Positions 1-7,146 of a stretch of DNA of 64,000 nucleotides are shown in pieces. The position numbers and the translations under genes are program-made. Within the stretch, counting starts at the first letter, position 1. The number at the start of each line of letters is the position of its first letter. This DNA is from JAWSUT01 sp033549345 (GTDB lineage Bacteria > Bacillota > Dethiobacteria > Dethiobacterales > Dethiobacteraceae), in assembly GCA_033549345.1 (NCBI GenBank), contig JAWSUT010000002.1, positions 78,029 through 142,028 of the forward strand. Direction: 5' to 3'. Below the pieces are notes generated by a model, which was given only the letters and a program-made list of their open reading frames with translations, searched no databases and had not been told where the DNA came from.

Positions 1-2
1 CG

Positions 3-1493
3 GAAATCAGGCAGAGGATGCATGATGCGGCGCAGGGGCGCTACAAACTGCTTTATGTGGCGCCGGAACGGCTGGAAGCGGAAGGGTTTCTGGAGCTGGC
101 GGAAAAGATGGGGGTCTCTTTTCTGGCGGTGGATGAGGCGCACTGCGTATCACAGTGGGGCCATGACTTTAGGCCCAGCTATAAAAAAATCTATCCGTTT
201 ATCAAAAGCCTGCCCAAACGTCCGCTTGTGGGGGCGTTTACCGCCACCGCCACACCGGAGATTAAGCAGGATATTATTAACCTTCTGGGCCTTTTGGAGC
301 CCAATGTGTTTGTCACGGGCTTTGACCGTGAAAACCTTTATTTATCGGTGCTGCGCGGTGAAAACAAAAAGGAATTTGTGCTGGATTACCTGGCCGCCCA
401 TCCCGGGCAGTCGGGAATTGTTTACGCCGCCACCCGCAAAGATGTGGATCTGCTCTATGAACTACTGCAAAAGAATAATGTCCCCTGCGGGCGTTATCAC
501 GCCGGTATGCGCGAAGCACAGCGGGCTGAAAGCCAGGACGCTTTCCTGCGGGACGACCTGCCTGTAATGGTTTCCACCAACGCATTCGGCATGGGTATCG
601 ACAAGTCCAATGTGCGTTTTGTGATTCACTACAATATGACAAAAAACATGGAAGCCTATTACCAGGAAGCGGGCCGTGCCGGCCGGGACGGCGAACCGGG
701 AGAGTGCATTCTGCTTTTTGGCCCCCAGGATGTGCTGCTGCAGAAGTTTCTCATTGAACAGACTGTATACTCTCCGAAACGCCGCAGCCATGAGTTTGCC
801 AAACTGCAGGCCGTCTCCGATTATTGCTTTACATCCCGCTGTCTGCGCCAATACATCCTGGATTACTTCGGTGAACAAAACTCTGTCGAAAACTGCGGCA
901 ACTGTTTAAACTGCCGGGACGACCGCCAGTCTGTGGATGTTACGCGGGAGGCGCAGATGGTGCTCTCCTGCGTGGTGAGGATGAAAGAACGCTATGGTGC
1001 CGTGCTGGTAGCGGAAGTTTTAAAAGGCGCCAAGAATAAAAGAATCCGCCAGTTCGGGCTGGAGAGGCTTTCCACTTATGGTCTGCTGGCAGAGTGGAGC
1101 CTGCAGGAAATCAAGGATTTAATCGGCTTTATGACGGCTGAGGGCTACCTGCGGCTGACGGAGGGGAAATTTCCGCTGCTGAAAACAGGGCCGCAGGCAG
1201 CCGCTGTGATCCGCGAAGGAAAACAGGTCCGGCGCAAAATTTTACAGCCGCAGGAAGTACAAACCGACGATGCTCTGTTTGAGCGGCTGCGGCAGCTGCG
1301 CAAAGGTATCGCCGACAGGGAAAACATCCCGCCGTATATTGTGTTCTCCGATGCCACGCTGCGTGAGATGAGCGAGCGAACACCGGTGGACGAGCAGTCG
1401 ATGCTGCGCATTAACGGCGTGGGAGAAACGAAGCTGGAGCGCTATGGTGAGGAGTTTCTGCAGTTAATCCGGCAGTACACAAAAAATAATTAG
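3..1493 (+). CDS. recQ: ATP-dependent DNA helicase RecQ, 5' end outside window
   Basis: RecQ unwinds DNA 3'-5' in recombination and repair. The open frame runs in from the left edge, so roughly the first 100 residues (Walker A) are missing and 496 codons remain. Visible parts in order: helicase motif II DEAH (AVDEAHCVSQWGHDF), motif III (FTATAT), the RecQ arginine-finger region (YQEAGRAGRDG), the zinc-binding subdomain with clustered Cys (ENCGNCLNCRDD), a winged-helix RQC region and a C-terminal HRDC domain (about the last 75 residues, ending ERYGEEFLQLI). Domain order and length match short bacterial RecQ proteins. Nothing looks broken; the truncation is only the window edge. Confidence 0.95.
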   Translation, partial: EIRQRMHDAAQGRYKLLYVAPERLEAEGFLELAEKMGVSFLAVDEAHCVSQWGHDFRPSYKKIYPFIKSLPKRPLVGAFTATATPEIKQDIINLLGLLEPNVFVTGFDRENLYLSVLRGENKKEFVLDYLAAHPGQSGIVYAATRKDVDLLYELLQKNNVPCGRYHAGMREAQRAESQDAFLRDDLPVMVSTNAFGMGIDKSNVRFVIHYNMTKNMEAYYQEAGRAGRDGEPGECILLFGPQDVLLQKFLIEQTVYSPKRRSHEFAKLQAVSDYCFTSRCLRQYILDYFGEQNSVENCGNCLNCRDDRQSVDVTREAQMVLSCVVRMKERYGAVLVAEVLKGAKNKRIRQFGLERLSTYGLLAEWSLQEIKDLIGFMTAEGYLRLTEGKFPLLKTGPQAAAVIREGKQVRRKILQPQEVQTDDALFERLRQLRKGIADRENIPPYIVFSDATLREMSERTPVDEQSMLRINGVGETKLERYGEEFLQLIRQYTKNN

Positions 1494-1582
1494 CACAGGC
1501 AGGGTTTTTCTGCGCACTGAGCGAAGAAAAACCGGATGCTTAGCATAATCTGACAGTAGATGAAGCCAAAGGAGGAAAACGT

Positions 1583-1924
1583 ATGGAACAGGAAGAAAGA
1601 ACGTGGGGGATGGTCTGTCATTTGGCGTCGCTGGTTGCGTTGATCGGTATCCCGTTTGGGCATATTCTGGGGCCACTGGTCGTCTTGAAAAAAGACCAGT
1701 ATCCCTTCGCTGATGACCAGGGCAAAGAATCGTTAAATTTCCAGATATCAATGACACTCTACGGATTTATTTTACTTATTTTTGCTGTTGTTACTTTGGG
1801 CCTGGGTGCGATTCTGCTTATCGCCGTGTTTATTGTGGAGCTGGTGCTGGTCATTACTGCTGCCGTCCGGGCAAACAACGGGGAATACTACAGATACCCA
1901 CTGACAATTCAATTTATTAAATAG
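1583..1924 (+). CDS. DUF4870 (Tic20-like) small membrane protein
   Basis: A 113-residue integral membrane protein with three hydrophobic helices. It carries the DUF4870 features EERTWGMVCHLASL near the N-terminus and KKDQYPFADDQGKESLNFQ in the central loop. The family is widespread in bacteria and has no established biochemical role; it is distantly related to Tic20. An AAAGGAGG site sits just before the ATG. It is a single gene, ended by a GC-rich hairpin at 1930-1952. The family call is firm; the function is unknown. Confidence 0.85.
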   Translation: MEQEERTWGMVCHLASLVALIGIPFGHILGPLVVLKKDQYPFADDQGKESLNFQISMTLYGFILLIFAVVTLGLGAILLIAVFIVELVLVITAAVRANNGEYYRYPLTIQFIK

Positions 1925-1929
1925 TCATT

Positions 1930-1952
1930 AAACCGGCCTTTTGGCCGGTTTT
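1930..1952 (+). terminator. Intrinsic terminator after the DUF4870 gene
   Basis: Perfect hairpin AAACCGGCC-TTTT-GGCCGGTTT followed by a T-rich stretch, six bases after the stop codon. Confidence 0.85.
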
Positions 1953-2041
1953 ACATTTTTATTGATAACTAGTTGCAGGATAAAAGAAATTAATCACGAA
2001 CTTTACATTTAAGTCAGGATTTACCTAGGGGGAGTATGCCC

Positions 2042-4084
2042 ATGGATACTTGTTCCACAACCGGCTGCAGCAGCAGCTTCTGTCCCGAAGGCTCACAATG
2101 CCGCAGTATGAATGTTTCTTCCGTTCTGGAGTGTATGGGAGCCCTCCTTTACCCCGGTGACTTTACAAAAAGTGCCAAAGCTATCTTTCAGGAATGCAAA
2201 AAGCTGATTGGCGCCCGGGCAGGTTATGTGGCCGTTCTTGATGAAACAGAAGAAAAAAACAGGGTGCTGTTTCTGGATACGGGCGGCATGGACTGTACCC
2301 TGGATACGTCATTACCCATGCCCATTCGTGGTTTTCGCCAAACAGTTTATGAGAGCGGAAAAACGCTCTACGAGAACAGCTTTACTGACAACGGCTGGCA
2401 GGACCTGCTTCCACCCGGTCATGTGGAAATCGAGAATATCATGTTTATTCCGCTTATCCATGACGGTAAGGTGACCGGACTGTTGGGCCTGGCAAACAAG
2501 CCGGGCGGATTTGCGGAGTGTGATGCGGAAGTTGGCACTGCTTTTGGCCGGTTTGCTTCCGTGGCGCTCCATAACAAGATGATGACGGAGAGACTCACAG
2601 AAAGCGAAGAACAATATCGCTCCCTGGTTGAAGTCATCCCGGAGGCAATTTTCGTTGTTTCCGATAAAATAATTATTTTTGCCAACAGTGCGGCGGCGAC
2701 GCTGCTTGGGGCGGAGTCGGCAGCCGAACTCATCAACAGGCCGCTGCCCGATATTATTCATCCGGATGATCTGGAGAGTGTCAGAAAGAATGCTCCACTG
2801 ATCGTCAAACAACAGATACCTGACACACCATTGGAAATAAAGCTGGTCCGTCTTGACGGCAGTGCTGTCGATGTGGAATTCAGGCCAACATCTTTTACCT
2901 ATGAGGGGAAACCCACCGTATTGGTCATAGCCAGGGATGTAACGCAGCAGAAAAGTTTGGAGCAGGAGAACCTGAATGCGACAAAACTGGAAGCAGTCAG
3001 CATCCTGGCCGGTGGGGTGGCTCATGATTTTAATAATCTGCTCACAGTAGTGCTGGGTAATCTGTCAATTGCTAAAATGTATGCCGCCAAAGACGCACCG
3101 CTGTTTACAAAACTGGCCGAGATTGAACGGGCCGCACTGCAGACGAAGGAGCTGACACATCAGCTGCTGGCCTTTACAAAAGACCAGACACTGCAAAAAA
3201 AGACGGTATACATAGAAGAGCTGCTTGGAGAGACAATCCCTTTTTTGCTGCGGGGAACAAACATTAAAGTCAGATTTAATTTTACCGATGGCCTGCCGGC
3301 GGTTGACATTGATTCGGGGCAGATCAGCCAGATGATCAACAACCTGGTGATTAACGCAATCCAGGCCATGCCTAACGGTGGTACCATTACAGTGGAAGCC
3401 GCTCCTTCCAGTGGCCTTGTAAACGTACCGCTTGAGCCGGATGGATATGTGAAAATTACGTTTAAAGATGAGGGGTGCGGTATCCCAAAAGCGCATCTGC
3501 CCAGACTGTTTGAGCCCTTCTTTACCACAAAGGCCGAGGGGAACGGACTGGGGTTAGCCACATCCTATAATATTATCAAAAAGCATGGCGGGCATCTGAC
3601 AGTGGATTCGGCTGTGGGCATCGGAACGGTTTTTTCAGTGTATCTGCCGGCTTCTGCACAGACTGAGGTCGAACAGGAAAAAGCAGAAGAAGATTTAATG
3701 AGCGGTAAAGGTAAAGTCCTGGTAATGGATGATGAAAAGGGTGTCAGGAAAATTCTCACTGAAATGCTGGAGCTGCTGGGTTTTGATGTGGAATGTGCCG
3801 CCACCGGTGAAGAAGCGGTCTTCCATTATCAGCTGGAAGAGGAGAGAGGAGACGGTTTTGATTTTGTCATTCTCGATATGACTGTCCGCGGCGGTATGGG
3901 CGGTGAAAAAACGCTAAGGAAGCTGCAGGCCATTAACCCGCAGGTTAAGGCGCTGATTGCCAGCGGCTATGCCAACGCAGATCTGCTGACTGACTACGAA
4001 AAACACGGCTTTTGGGGCTTTGTCTCCAAACCCTTCAAACTGCAGGAGCTCAGTAATGTATTAAAAAAGATAAACTTAAGATAA
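2042..4084 (+). CDS. Hybrid sensor histidine kinase (GAF-PAS-HisKA-HATPase-receiver)
   Basis: Soluble signalling kinase of 680 residues with no membrane segment. Order: a Cys-containing N-terminus, GAF (about 30-180), PAS (about 190-305), HisKA with H-box GGVAHDFNNLLT (His near 328), HATPase with N-box NLVINAIQAM, G1 DEGCGIP, F-box LFEPFFTTK and G2 GNGLGLA, then a receiver domain whose phospho-Asp is in VILDMTV. The ATG at 2042 is preferred over the one six bases upstream because AGGGGG (2027-2032) is then about nine bases away. Residues 4, 9, 14 and 20 are Cys (CX4CX4CX5C), an uncommon sensor N-terminus that could bind metal or an Fe-S cluster (inference). No partner regulator is adjacent; the attached receiver may relay to a distant protein. 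Confidence 0.92.
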   Translation: MDTCSTTGCSSSFCPEGSQCRSMNVSSVLECMGALLYPGDFTKSAKAIFQECKKLIGARAGYVAVLDETEEKNRVLFLDTGGMDCTLDTSLPMPIRGFRQTVYESGKTLYENSFTDNGWQDLLPPGHVEIENIMFIPLIHDGKVTGLLGLANKPGGFAECDAEVGTAFGRFASVALHNKMMTERLTESEEQYRSLVEVIPEAIFVVSDKIIIFANSAAATLLGAESAAELINRPLPDIIHPDDLESVRKNAPLIVKQQIPDTPLEIKLVRLDGSAVDVEFRPTSFTYEGKPTVLVIARDVTQQKSLEQENLNATKLEAVSILAGGVAHDFNNLLTVVLGNLSIAKMYAAKDAPLFTKLAEIERAALQTKELTHQLLAFTKDQTLQKKTVYIEELLGETIPFLLRGTNIKVRFNFTDGLPAVDIDSGQISQMINNLVINAIQAMPNGGTITVEAAPSSGLVNVPLEPDGYVKITFKDEGCGIPKAHLPRLFEPFFTTKAEGNGLGLATSYNIIKKHGGHLTVDSAVGIGTVFSVYLPASAQTEVEQEKAEEDLMSGKGKVLVMDDEKGVRKILTEMLELLGFDVECAATGEEAVFHYQLEEERGDGFDFVILDMTVRGGMGGEKTLRKLQAINPQVKALIASGYANADLLTDYEKHGFWGFVSKPFKLQELSNVLKKINLR

Positions 4085-4113
4085 TCCGGCACCTTGCTGT
4101 CGGATTACTTTTT
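4082..4113 (+). terminator. Intrinsic terminator after the hybrid kinase
   Basis: TAATCCG and CGGATTA arms around a 12-base loop, followed by CTTTTTTG. The left arm includes the kinase stop codon. Confidence 0.75.
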
Positions 4114-4169
4114 TGCTCTTGATTACAGCGCCAATCCCTGATAGAGTAAAACGAAGGGGATTTCCCCCC

Positions 4170-4207
4170 GGCGGTCGTAGTAACCCGCCTTATCAAAACA
4201 AAGGAGG
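4170..4207 (+). promoter_or_regulatory. preQ1 class I riboswitch (translational type) before queF
   Basis: Stem GGCGG/CCGCC encloses the loop TCGTAGTAAC and is followed by TTATCAAAACAAAGG. This is nearly base for base the Thermoanaerobacter tengcongensis preQ1-I aptamer as I remember it (stem, GUCGNAGUAAC loop, A-rich tail ending AAGG), including the C before the right stem arm that pairs with preQ1. The tail runs into AGGAGG (4202-4207), the ribosome site of queF. Ligand binding would therefore hide the Shine-Dalgarno, the translational mode known for that aptamer. Both downstream genes are preQ1/queuosine genes, as expected. Confidence 0.9.
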
Positions 4208-4216
4208 TCAATTCTT

Positions 4217-4600
4217 TTGAGTCAGGATTTTTATGCACTGGGCCATGATGTCAAGGAGCCCGGCCGTAAGCTGGACGTATTTCCAAAGCCCGATGGCGTG
4301 GAGACGGTGGTACTGGAAAGTGATGAGGTGACAAGCGTCTGCCCGGTAACGGGCCAACCGGACTGGGAGACGGTGATTATCGAGTATGCTCCCGAGGCGT
4401 ACTGTATTGAGAGTAAAAGCCTGAAGCTCTATTTCTGGAGTTTCCGTGATGAGGGCGTGTTTTGTGAGGCGCTGGCGGCTCAAATTGCCGGAGATATTTA
4501 TAATGCCTGCAAGCCCCGCTGGTGCAAGGTGACTGTAATCCAAAAACCCCGGGGCGGTATCCGGATTACGGCCTCAGCCCGTACCGGTGAGTCGGAATAG
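4217..4600 (+). CDS. queF: NADPH-dependent 7-cyano-7-deazaguanine reductase QueF
   Basis: Reduces preQ0 to preQ1 with NADPH, the last free-base step of queuosine biosynthesis, in the cytoplasm. 127 residues, the size of unimodal (type I) QueF. Visible signatures: the catalytic Cys in SVCPVTGQPDW, the family motif ESKSLKLYFWSFRDEG and the CEALA helix. The start is TTG at 4217, nine bases after AGGAGG, which lies in the tail of the preQ1-I aptamer. It is followed within a dozen bases by the queuosine-precursor transporter, so the two form an operon repressed at translation by the product. Confidence 0.95.
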   Translation: MSQDFYALGHDVKEPGRKLDVFPKPDGVETVVLESDEVTSVCPVTGQPDWETVIIEYAPEAYCIESKSLKLYFWSFRDEGVFCEALAAQIAGDIYNACKPRWCKVTVIQKPRGGIRITASARTGESE

Positions 4601-4611
4601 AGGTGGGCAAT

Positions 4612-5283
4612 ATGGACCAGAGCCTCTCCAGACAGGAGAAAGCTTTTCTGCTTCTTTCCTGCAGTTTCGTTGTTTTACTTGTGACCAGCAATGTGATTGC
4701 CGGCAAGATCATTACCATTGGCGGCCTGTTTGCTCCCGCGGCCGTACTCTGCTACTCGCTGACCTTTGCGACAACAGATACTCTGGCTGAAATCTGGGGT
4801 AAAGACAGAACACGCTTTGTTGTTAATGTAGGCTTTTTTGTCACCGTACTCTCTGCATTGTTTATCCGGCTGGCCATTATCACGCCGGCCGCGCCATTTT
4901 GGCAGGAGCAGGAGGCGTTTGCCTTCATTCTGGGTGGCAATCTGCGTATTGTCCTTGCCAGCCTGACAGCGTATCTAATCAGCCAGCACCATGATATCTG
5001 GGCGTTTACCTTCTGGAAGGAAAAGACCGGCGACCGACATCTCTGGCTCCGCAACAACCTCTCCACAGGTGTTTCCCAGCTGTTGGACACAGGCATCTTT
5101 ATCACGCTGGCCTTTTACGGTACCGGCACACCGCTTTTCTCCATGGTCTTTGGCCAATATGTAATTAAAGTTCTCATCGGACTCCTTGACACACCTATCG
5201 TTTATCTCCTCGTTCACCTCACAAAACGCTTCACCCTGGGACAGGGGGACAGGTTACTTGTCCCAAAAAAAATCAATAGTTAA
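4612..5283 (+). CDS. yhhQ: Queuosine precursor transporter (YhhQ/VUT family, DUF165)
   Basis: Membrane protein of 223 residues with about six helices. It matches the YhhQ family, whose Escherichia coli member imports preQ0/preQ1; typical pieces are TSNVIAGKI near the N-terminus, the first-half TFATTDTLAEIWGK and NLSTGVSQLLDTGIFITLAF. ATG 4612 is preferred over the GTG at 4603 because AGGTGG (4601-4606) then has normal spacing. It follows queF in the preQ1-controlled operon. The last residues (about GQGDRLLVPKK) are encoded by a copy of a repetitive palindrome at 5245-5265, so the natural C-terminus has been rewritten by a repeat insertion. Confidence 0.88.
   Translation: MDQSLSRQEKAFLLLSCSFVVLLVTSNVIAGKIITIGGLFAPAAVLCYSLTFATTDTLAEIWGKDRTRFVVNVGFFVTVLSALFIRLAIITPAAPFWQEQEAFAFILGGNLRIVLASLTAYLISQHHDIWAFTFWKEKTGDRHLWLRNNLSTGVSQLLDTGIFITLAFYGTGTPLFSMVFGQYVIKVLIGLLDTPIVYLLVHLTKRFTLGQGDRLLVPKKINS
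5245..5265 (+). repeat. REP-like palindromic repeat, copy 1, inside the 3' end of the transporter gene
   Basis: GGGGACAGGTTACTTGTCCC followed by A. The exact reverse complement occurs at 5589-5609, and the core GGGGACAGGTT recurs in the repeats at 22190 and 22277. It supplies the last codons of the transporter. Confidence 0.7.
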
Positions 5284-5290
5284 AACACTT

Positions 5291-5315
5291 GGGACAGATA
5301 TTCTGTCCCTTTCTT
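5291..5315 (+). terminator. Terminator of the queuosine operon
   Basis: GGGACAG-ATATT-CTGTCCC then TTTCTT, eight bases after the transporter stop. The stem again uses the GGGACAG word of the nearby repeats. Confidence 0.7.
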
Positions 5316-5333
5316 ATGGCATTTAAAATATAG

Positions 5334-5362
5334 TTGACATATGTTCATTACTGCTGTATCAT
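5334..5362 (+). promoter_or_regulatory. Sigma-A promoter of the Cys-rich mini-gene
   Basis: TTGACA at 5334-5339, 17 bases, TATCAT at 5357-5362: the strongest housekeeping promoter in the window. It lies about 50 bases before the mini-gene ATG. Confidence 0.8.
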
Positions 5363-5371
5363 AATAATGAG

Positions 5372-5385
5372 CTTATGTTCATAAG
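5372..5385 (+). promoter_or_regulatory. Palindromic operator candidate at the transcription start
   Basis: Perfect palindrome CTTATG-TT-CATAAG just downstream of the -10 box. A related half, CATATGTTCAT, lies at 5338-5348 against the -35 box. The two share TATGTTCAT and flank the promoter, as expected for a repressor that blocks polymerase. The regulator is not in the window; an ArsR/MerR-type metal sensor would fit the product (inference). Confidence 0.5.
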
Positions 5386-5411
5386 AACCAAAATCCAAGG
5401 AGGAAAAACTT

Positions 5412-5573
5412 ATGGCAGACAAAAAGAACAAGTGTGGATGCGGCCATACAGAACCTGTAGTGCACGAAACAGATAAATGCGGTTGTCACAGTAACGATAT
5501 GCACAGCGAGAAAGAGCACGGCCAATGCGGCGGAGGCAATCATAAAGGCTGCGGCTGTGGACACCACAAGTAA
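5412..5573 (+). CDS. Cys/His-rich mini-protein, metallothionein-like (53 aa)
   Basis: A 53-residue soluble peptide with seven Cys (8, 10, 23, 25, 39, 47, 49) and eight His, arranged as three CGC(G)H units: KCGCGH, KCGCH and GCGCGHH. There is no hydrophobic segment. AAGGAGG precedes the ATG at normal spacing, and a consensus sigma-A promoter with a palindrome lies upstream, so it is a real expressed gene. The composition suggests soft-metal binding (Zn, Cu, Cd) or a metallochaperone; it does not match a metallothionein family I can name. The gene stands alone between inverted repeat copies at 5245 and 5589 and ends at a shared terminator. Function is inferred from composition only. Confidence 0.75.
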   Translation: MADKKNKCGCGHTEPVVHETDKCGCHSNDMHSEKEHGQCGGGNHKGCGCGHHK

Positions 5574-5588
5574 ATAACGTTCAAGGGC

Positions 5589-5609
5589 TGGGACAAGTAA
5601 CCTGTCCCC
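5589..5609 (-). repeat. REP-like palindromic repeat, copy 2 (inverted)
   Basis: TGGGACAAGTAACCTGTCCCC, the exact reverse complement of 5245-5265. The pair brackets the Cys-rich mini-gene and its promoter (about 365 bp). Confidence 0.7.
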
Positions 5610-5619
5610 TCGTCCCCAA

Positions 5620-5655
5620 AAAAGGACAGCGACCAAATTGGTCGCTGTCCTTTTT
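5620..5655. terminator. Bidirectional terminator between the mini-gene and the ABC operon
   Basis: AAAAGGACAGCGACC-AAATT-GGTCGCTGTCCTTTT, a perfect 15-bp stem with an A run on one side and a T run on the other. It serves the mini-gene on + and the convergent glnQ-type gene on -. Confidence 0.9.
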
Positions 5656-5656
5656 C

Positions 5657-6385
5657 TTATAATATTCTGCTTAAGAAGGCTTGAGTGCGTTCATTTTGCG
5701 GGTTGGTGAAAATCTGATCCGGAGAGCCTTCTTCTATGATCATACCTTCATCCATATAGATGGTGCGGTCGGCCACTTCCTGGGCGAACCCCATTTCGTG
5801 GGTGACAACCATCATGGTCATCCCTTCTTTGGCCAACTCCTGCATGACGGCCAGAACCTCACCCACCAGTTCGGGGTCCAAAGCAGATGTTGGTTCATCA
5901 AAGAGCATGATTTTAGGTTTCATGGCCAGCGCCCTGGCAATGGCGACCCGCTGTTTCTGTCCGCCCGAGAGCATGGCCGGGTAGACGTCGGCTTTGTCGG
6001 ACAGGCCGACTTTTTCAAGCAGTTCCTCGCCCATAATGATTGCTTCCTTGCGGGGTACATTTTTAACCTGCAAAAGCCCTTCAATCACGTTTCCCATCAC
6101 GGTCATATGCGGAAACAGGTTAAAGTGCTGGAAAACCATGCCCACGTCCTGTCGGATGGTATGCAGACGGCGAATGTCTTTTTTGGGGTGCACAGGGTCT
6201 CCGTCAATCTGAATTTCCCCTTCTTCGGCGATTTCCAGGAAATTTACACAGCGCAAAAGTGTGCTCTTTCCCGAACCGCTGGCACCAATCAGTACGACAA
6301 CTTCGCTGTCGGCCACCTCCAGATTAATTCCTTTGAGGACATGGAGGTCGCCAAACCATTTATGAAGATTTTTAATTTTAATCAT
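5657..6385 (-). CDS. glnQ: Polar amino-acid ABC transporter, ATP-binding subunit (GlnQ type)
   Basis: Cytoplasmic ATPase driving amino-acid import, 242 residues as usual for GlnQ/HisP. Walker A GASGSGKST, Q-loop, signature LSGGQKQRVAIARALA, Walker B IMLFDEPTSALDP and the H-loop THEMGFA are all present. TAGGAGGGA lies just before the ATG. It is the last gene of a minus-strand operon (binding protein, permease, ATPase), 12 bases after the permease. The substrate cannot be read from the sequence; a polar amino acid is expected from the family. Transcription ends in the hairpin at 5620-5655. Confidence 0.92.
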   Translation of the reverse strand: MIKIKNLHKWFGDLHVLKGINLEVADSEVVVLIGASGSGKSTLLRCVNFLEIAEEGEIQIDGDPVHPKKDIRRLHTIRQDVGMVFQHFNLFPHMTVMGNVIEGLLQVKNVPRKEAIIMGEELLEKVGLSDKADVYPAMLSGGQKQRVAIARALAMKPKIMLFDEPTSALDPELVGEVLAVMQELAKEGMTMMVVTHEMGFAQEVADRTIYMDEGMIIEEGSPDQIFTNPQNERTQAFLSRIL

Positions 6386-6397
6386 CTGTTATCCCTC

Positions 6398-7075
6398 CTA
6401 ACCCCTGTACTCACTGACACGCAGGCGCTCTTCAACCTTGCCTACAGCCACACTCAAAACAGATGTCATGATCAGGTAATAAATACCGGCGATAATGAGC
6501 ATTTCCAGAAACAGAAATGTGGAAGAGGCGTACTGCCTGCTGCGCAGAAGCAGTTCATGGACGGCGATGGTGCTGGCCAGGGAGGAGTCTTTCAGAGCAA
6601 TAATAAACTGATTGCCCAGGGGCGGTACCGCCCGTTTAAAGGCCTGGGGAAGAATAATGCGTTTCATCGTTTGCCAGGTTGTCATTCCCAAAGACAGGCC
6701 CGCTTCCCGCTGCCCACGGTCAATTGACTGAATGGCGCCACGGAAAATTTCAGCGATATAGGCGGCATTATGCACGCCCAGTGCGATCACCGCGGAAGGG
6801 AATCCCGGAATTTTCACAATCGGCGCCAGGCCATAGTAGACAATCCACAGCTGCAAGAGCAGTGGCGTGCCGCGAATGGCCCAAATGTAGGCCCTGGCCG
6901 GCGCATTCAGGATCTTTATCTTTGAGATGCGCAGCAAAGCCACCACAAGGCCCAGAAACAGGCCAAATAAAATGCCCAGGGTGGTGATCTGCAGCGTCAT
7001 GACAGCCGCAGGCCAGAAGTTTGGAAAGTATTGCGGAATGACGGTGAAGTCATAGGGAAAGTCAAAGTTAAACAT
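6398..7075 (-). CDS. Polar amino-acid ABC transporter, permease subunit (HisM/GlnP type)
   Basis: Inner-membrane permease of 225 residues with about five helices. It has the family's cytoplasmic EAA loop (REAGLSLGMTTWQTMKRIILPQAFKRAVPP) and the N-terminal TLQITTLGILFGLFLG segment. The ATG at 7075 is favoured because AGGGAG directly abuts the ATG at 7084, leaving no spacer there. It pairs with the downstream ATPase and the upstream lipoprotein. Between it and the binding-protein gene lies a terminator-like hairpin (7101-7132), which would reduce permease and ATPase expression relative to the binding protein. Confidence 0.9.
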   Translation of the reverse strand: MFNFDFPYDFTVIPQYFPNFWPAAVMTLQITTLGILFGLFLGLVVALLRISKIKILNAPARAYIWAIRGTPLLLQLWIVYYGLAPIVKIPGFPSAVIALGVHNAAYIAEIFRGAIQSIDRGQREAGLSLGMTTWQTMKRIILPQAFKRAVPPLGNQFIIALKDSSLASTIAVHELLLRSRQYASSTFLFLEMLIIAGIYYLIMTSVLSVAVGKVEERLRVSEYRG

Positions 7076-7100
7076 ATTCTCCATCTCCCTTTCAGTTCAC

Positions 7101-7132
7101 AAAAAAGGCACGGCGCCCTGGGGTGCCGTGCC
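7101..7132 (-). terminator. Attenuating hairpin between binding-protein and permease genes
   Basis: On the minus strand GGCACGGC-CACCCCAGGGC-type loop-GCCGTGCC followed by TTTTTT, 14 bases after the binding-protein stop. A partial terminator here is a common way to make excess binding protein. Confidence 0.75.
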
Positions 7133-7146
7133 GGCAGAGCTATATC

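Noticed and set aside
2312..3025. 237-codon antisense frame in the hybrid kinase
   Set aside because: No start signal or domain; it mirrors the codon pattern of the kinase.
5681..6727. 348-codon plus-strand frame opposite the ABC ATPase and permease
   Set aside because: A shadow of two firmly identified minus-strand genes; no start signal and no recognisable domain.
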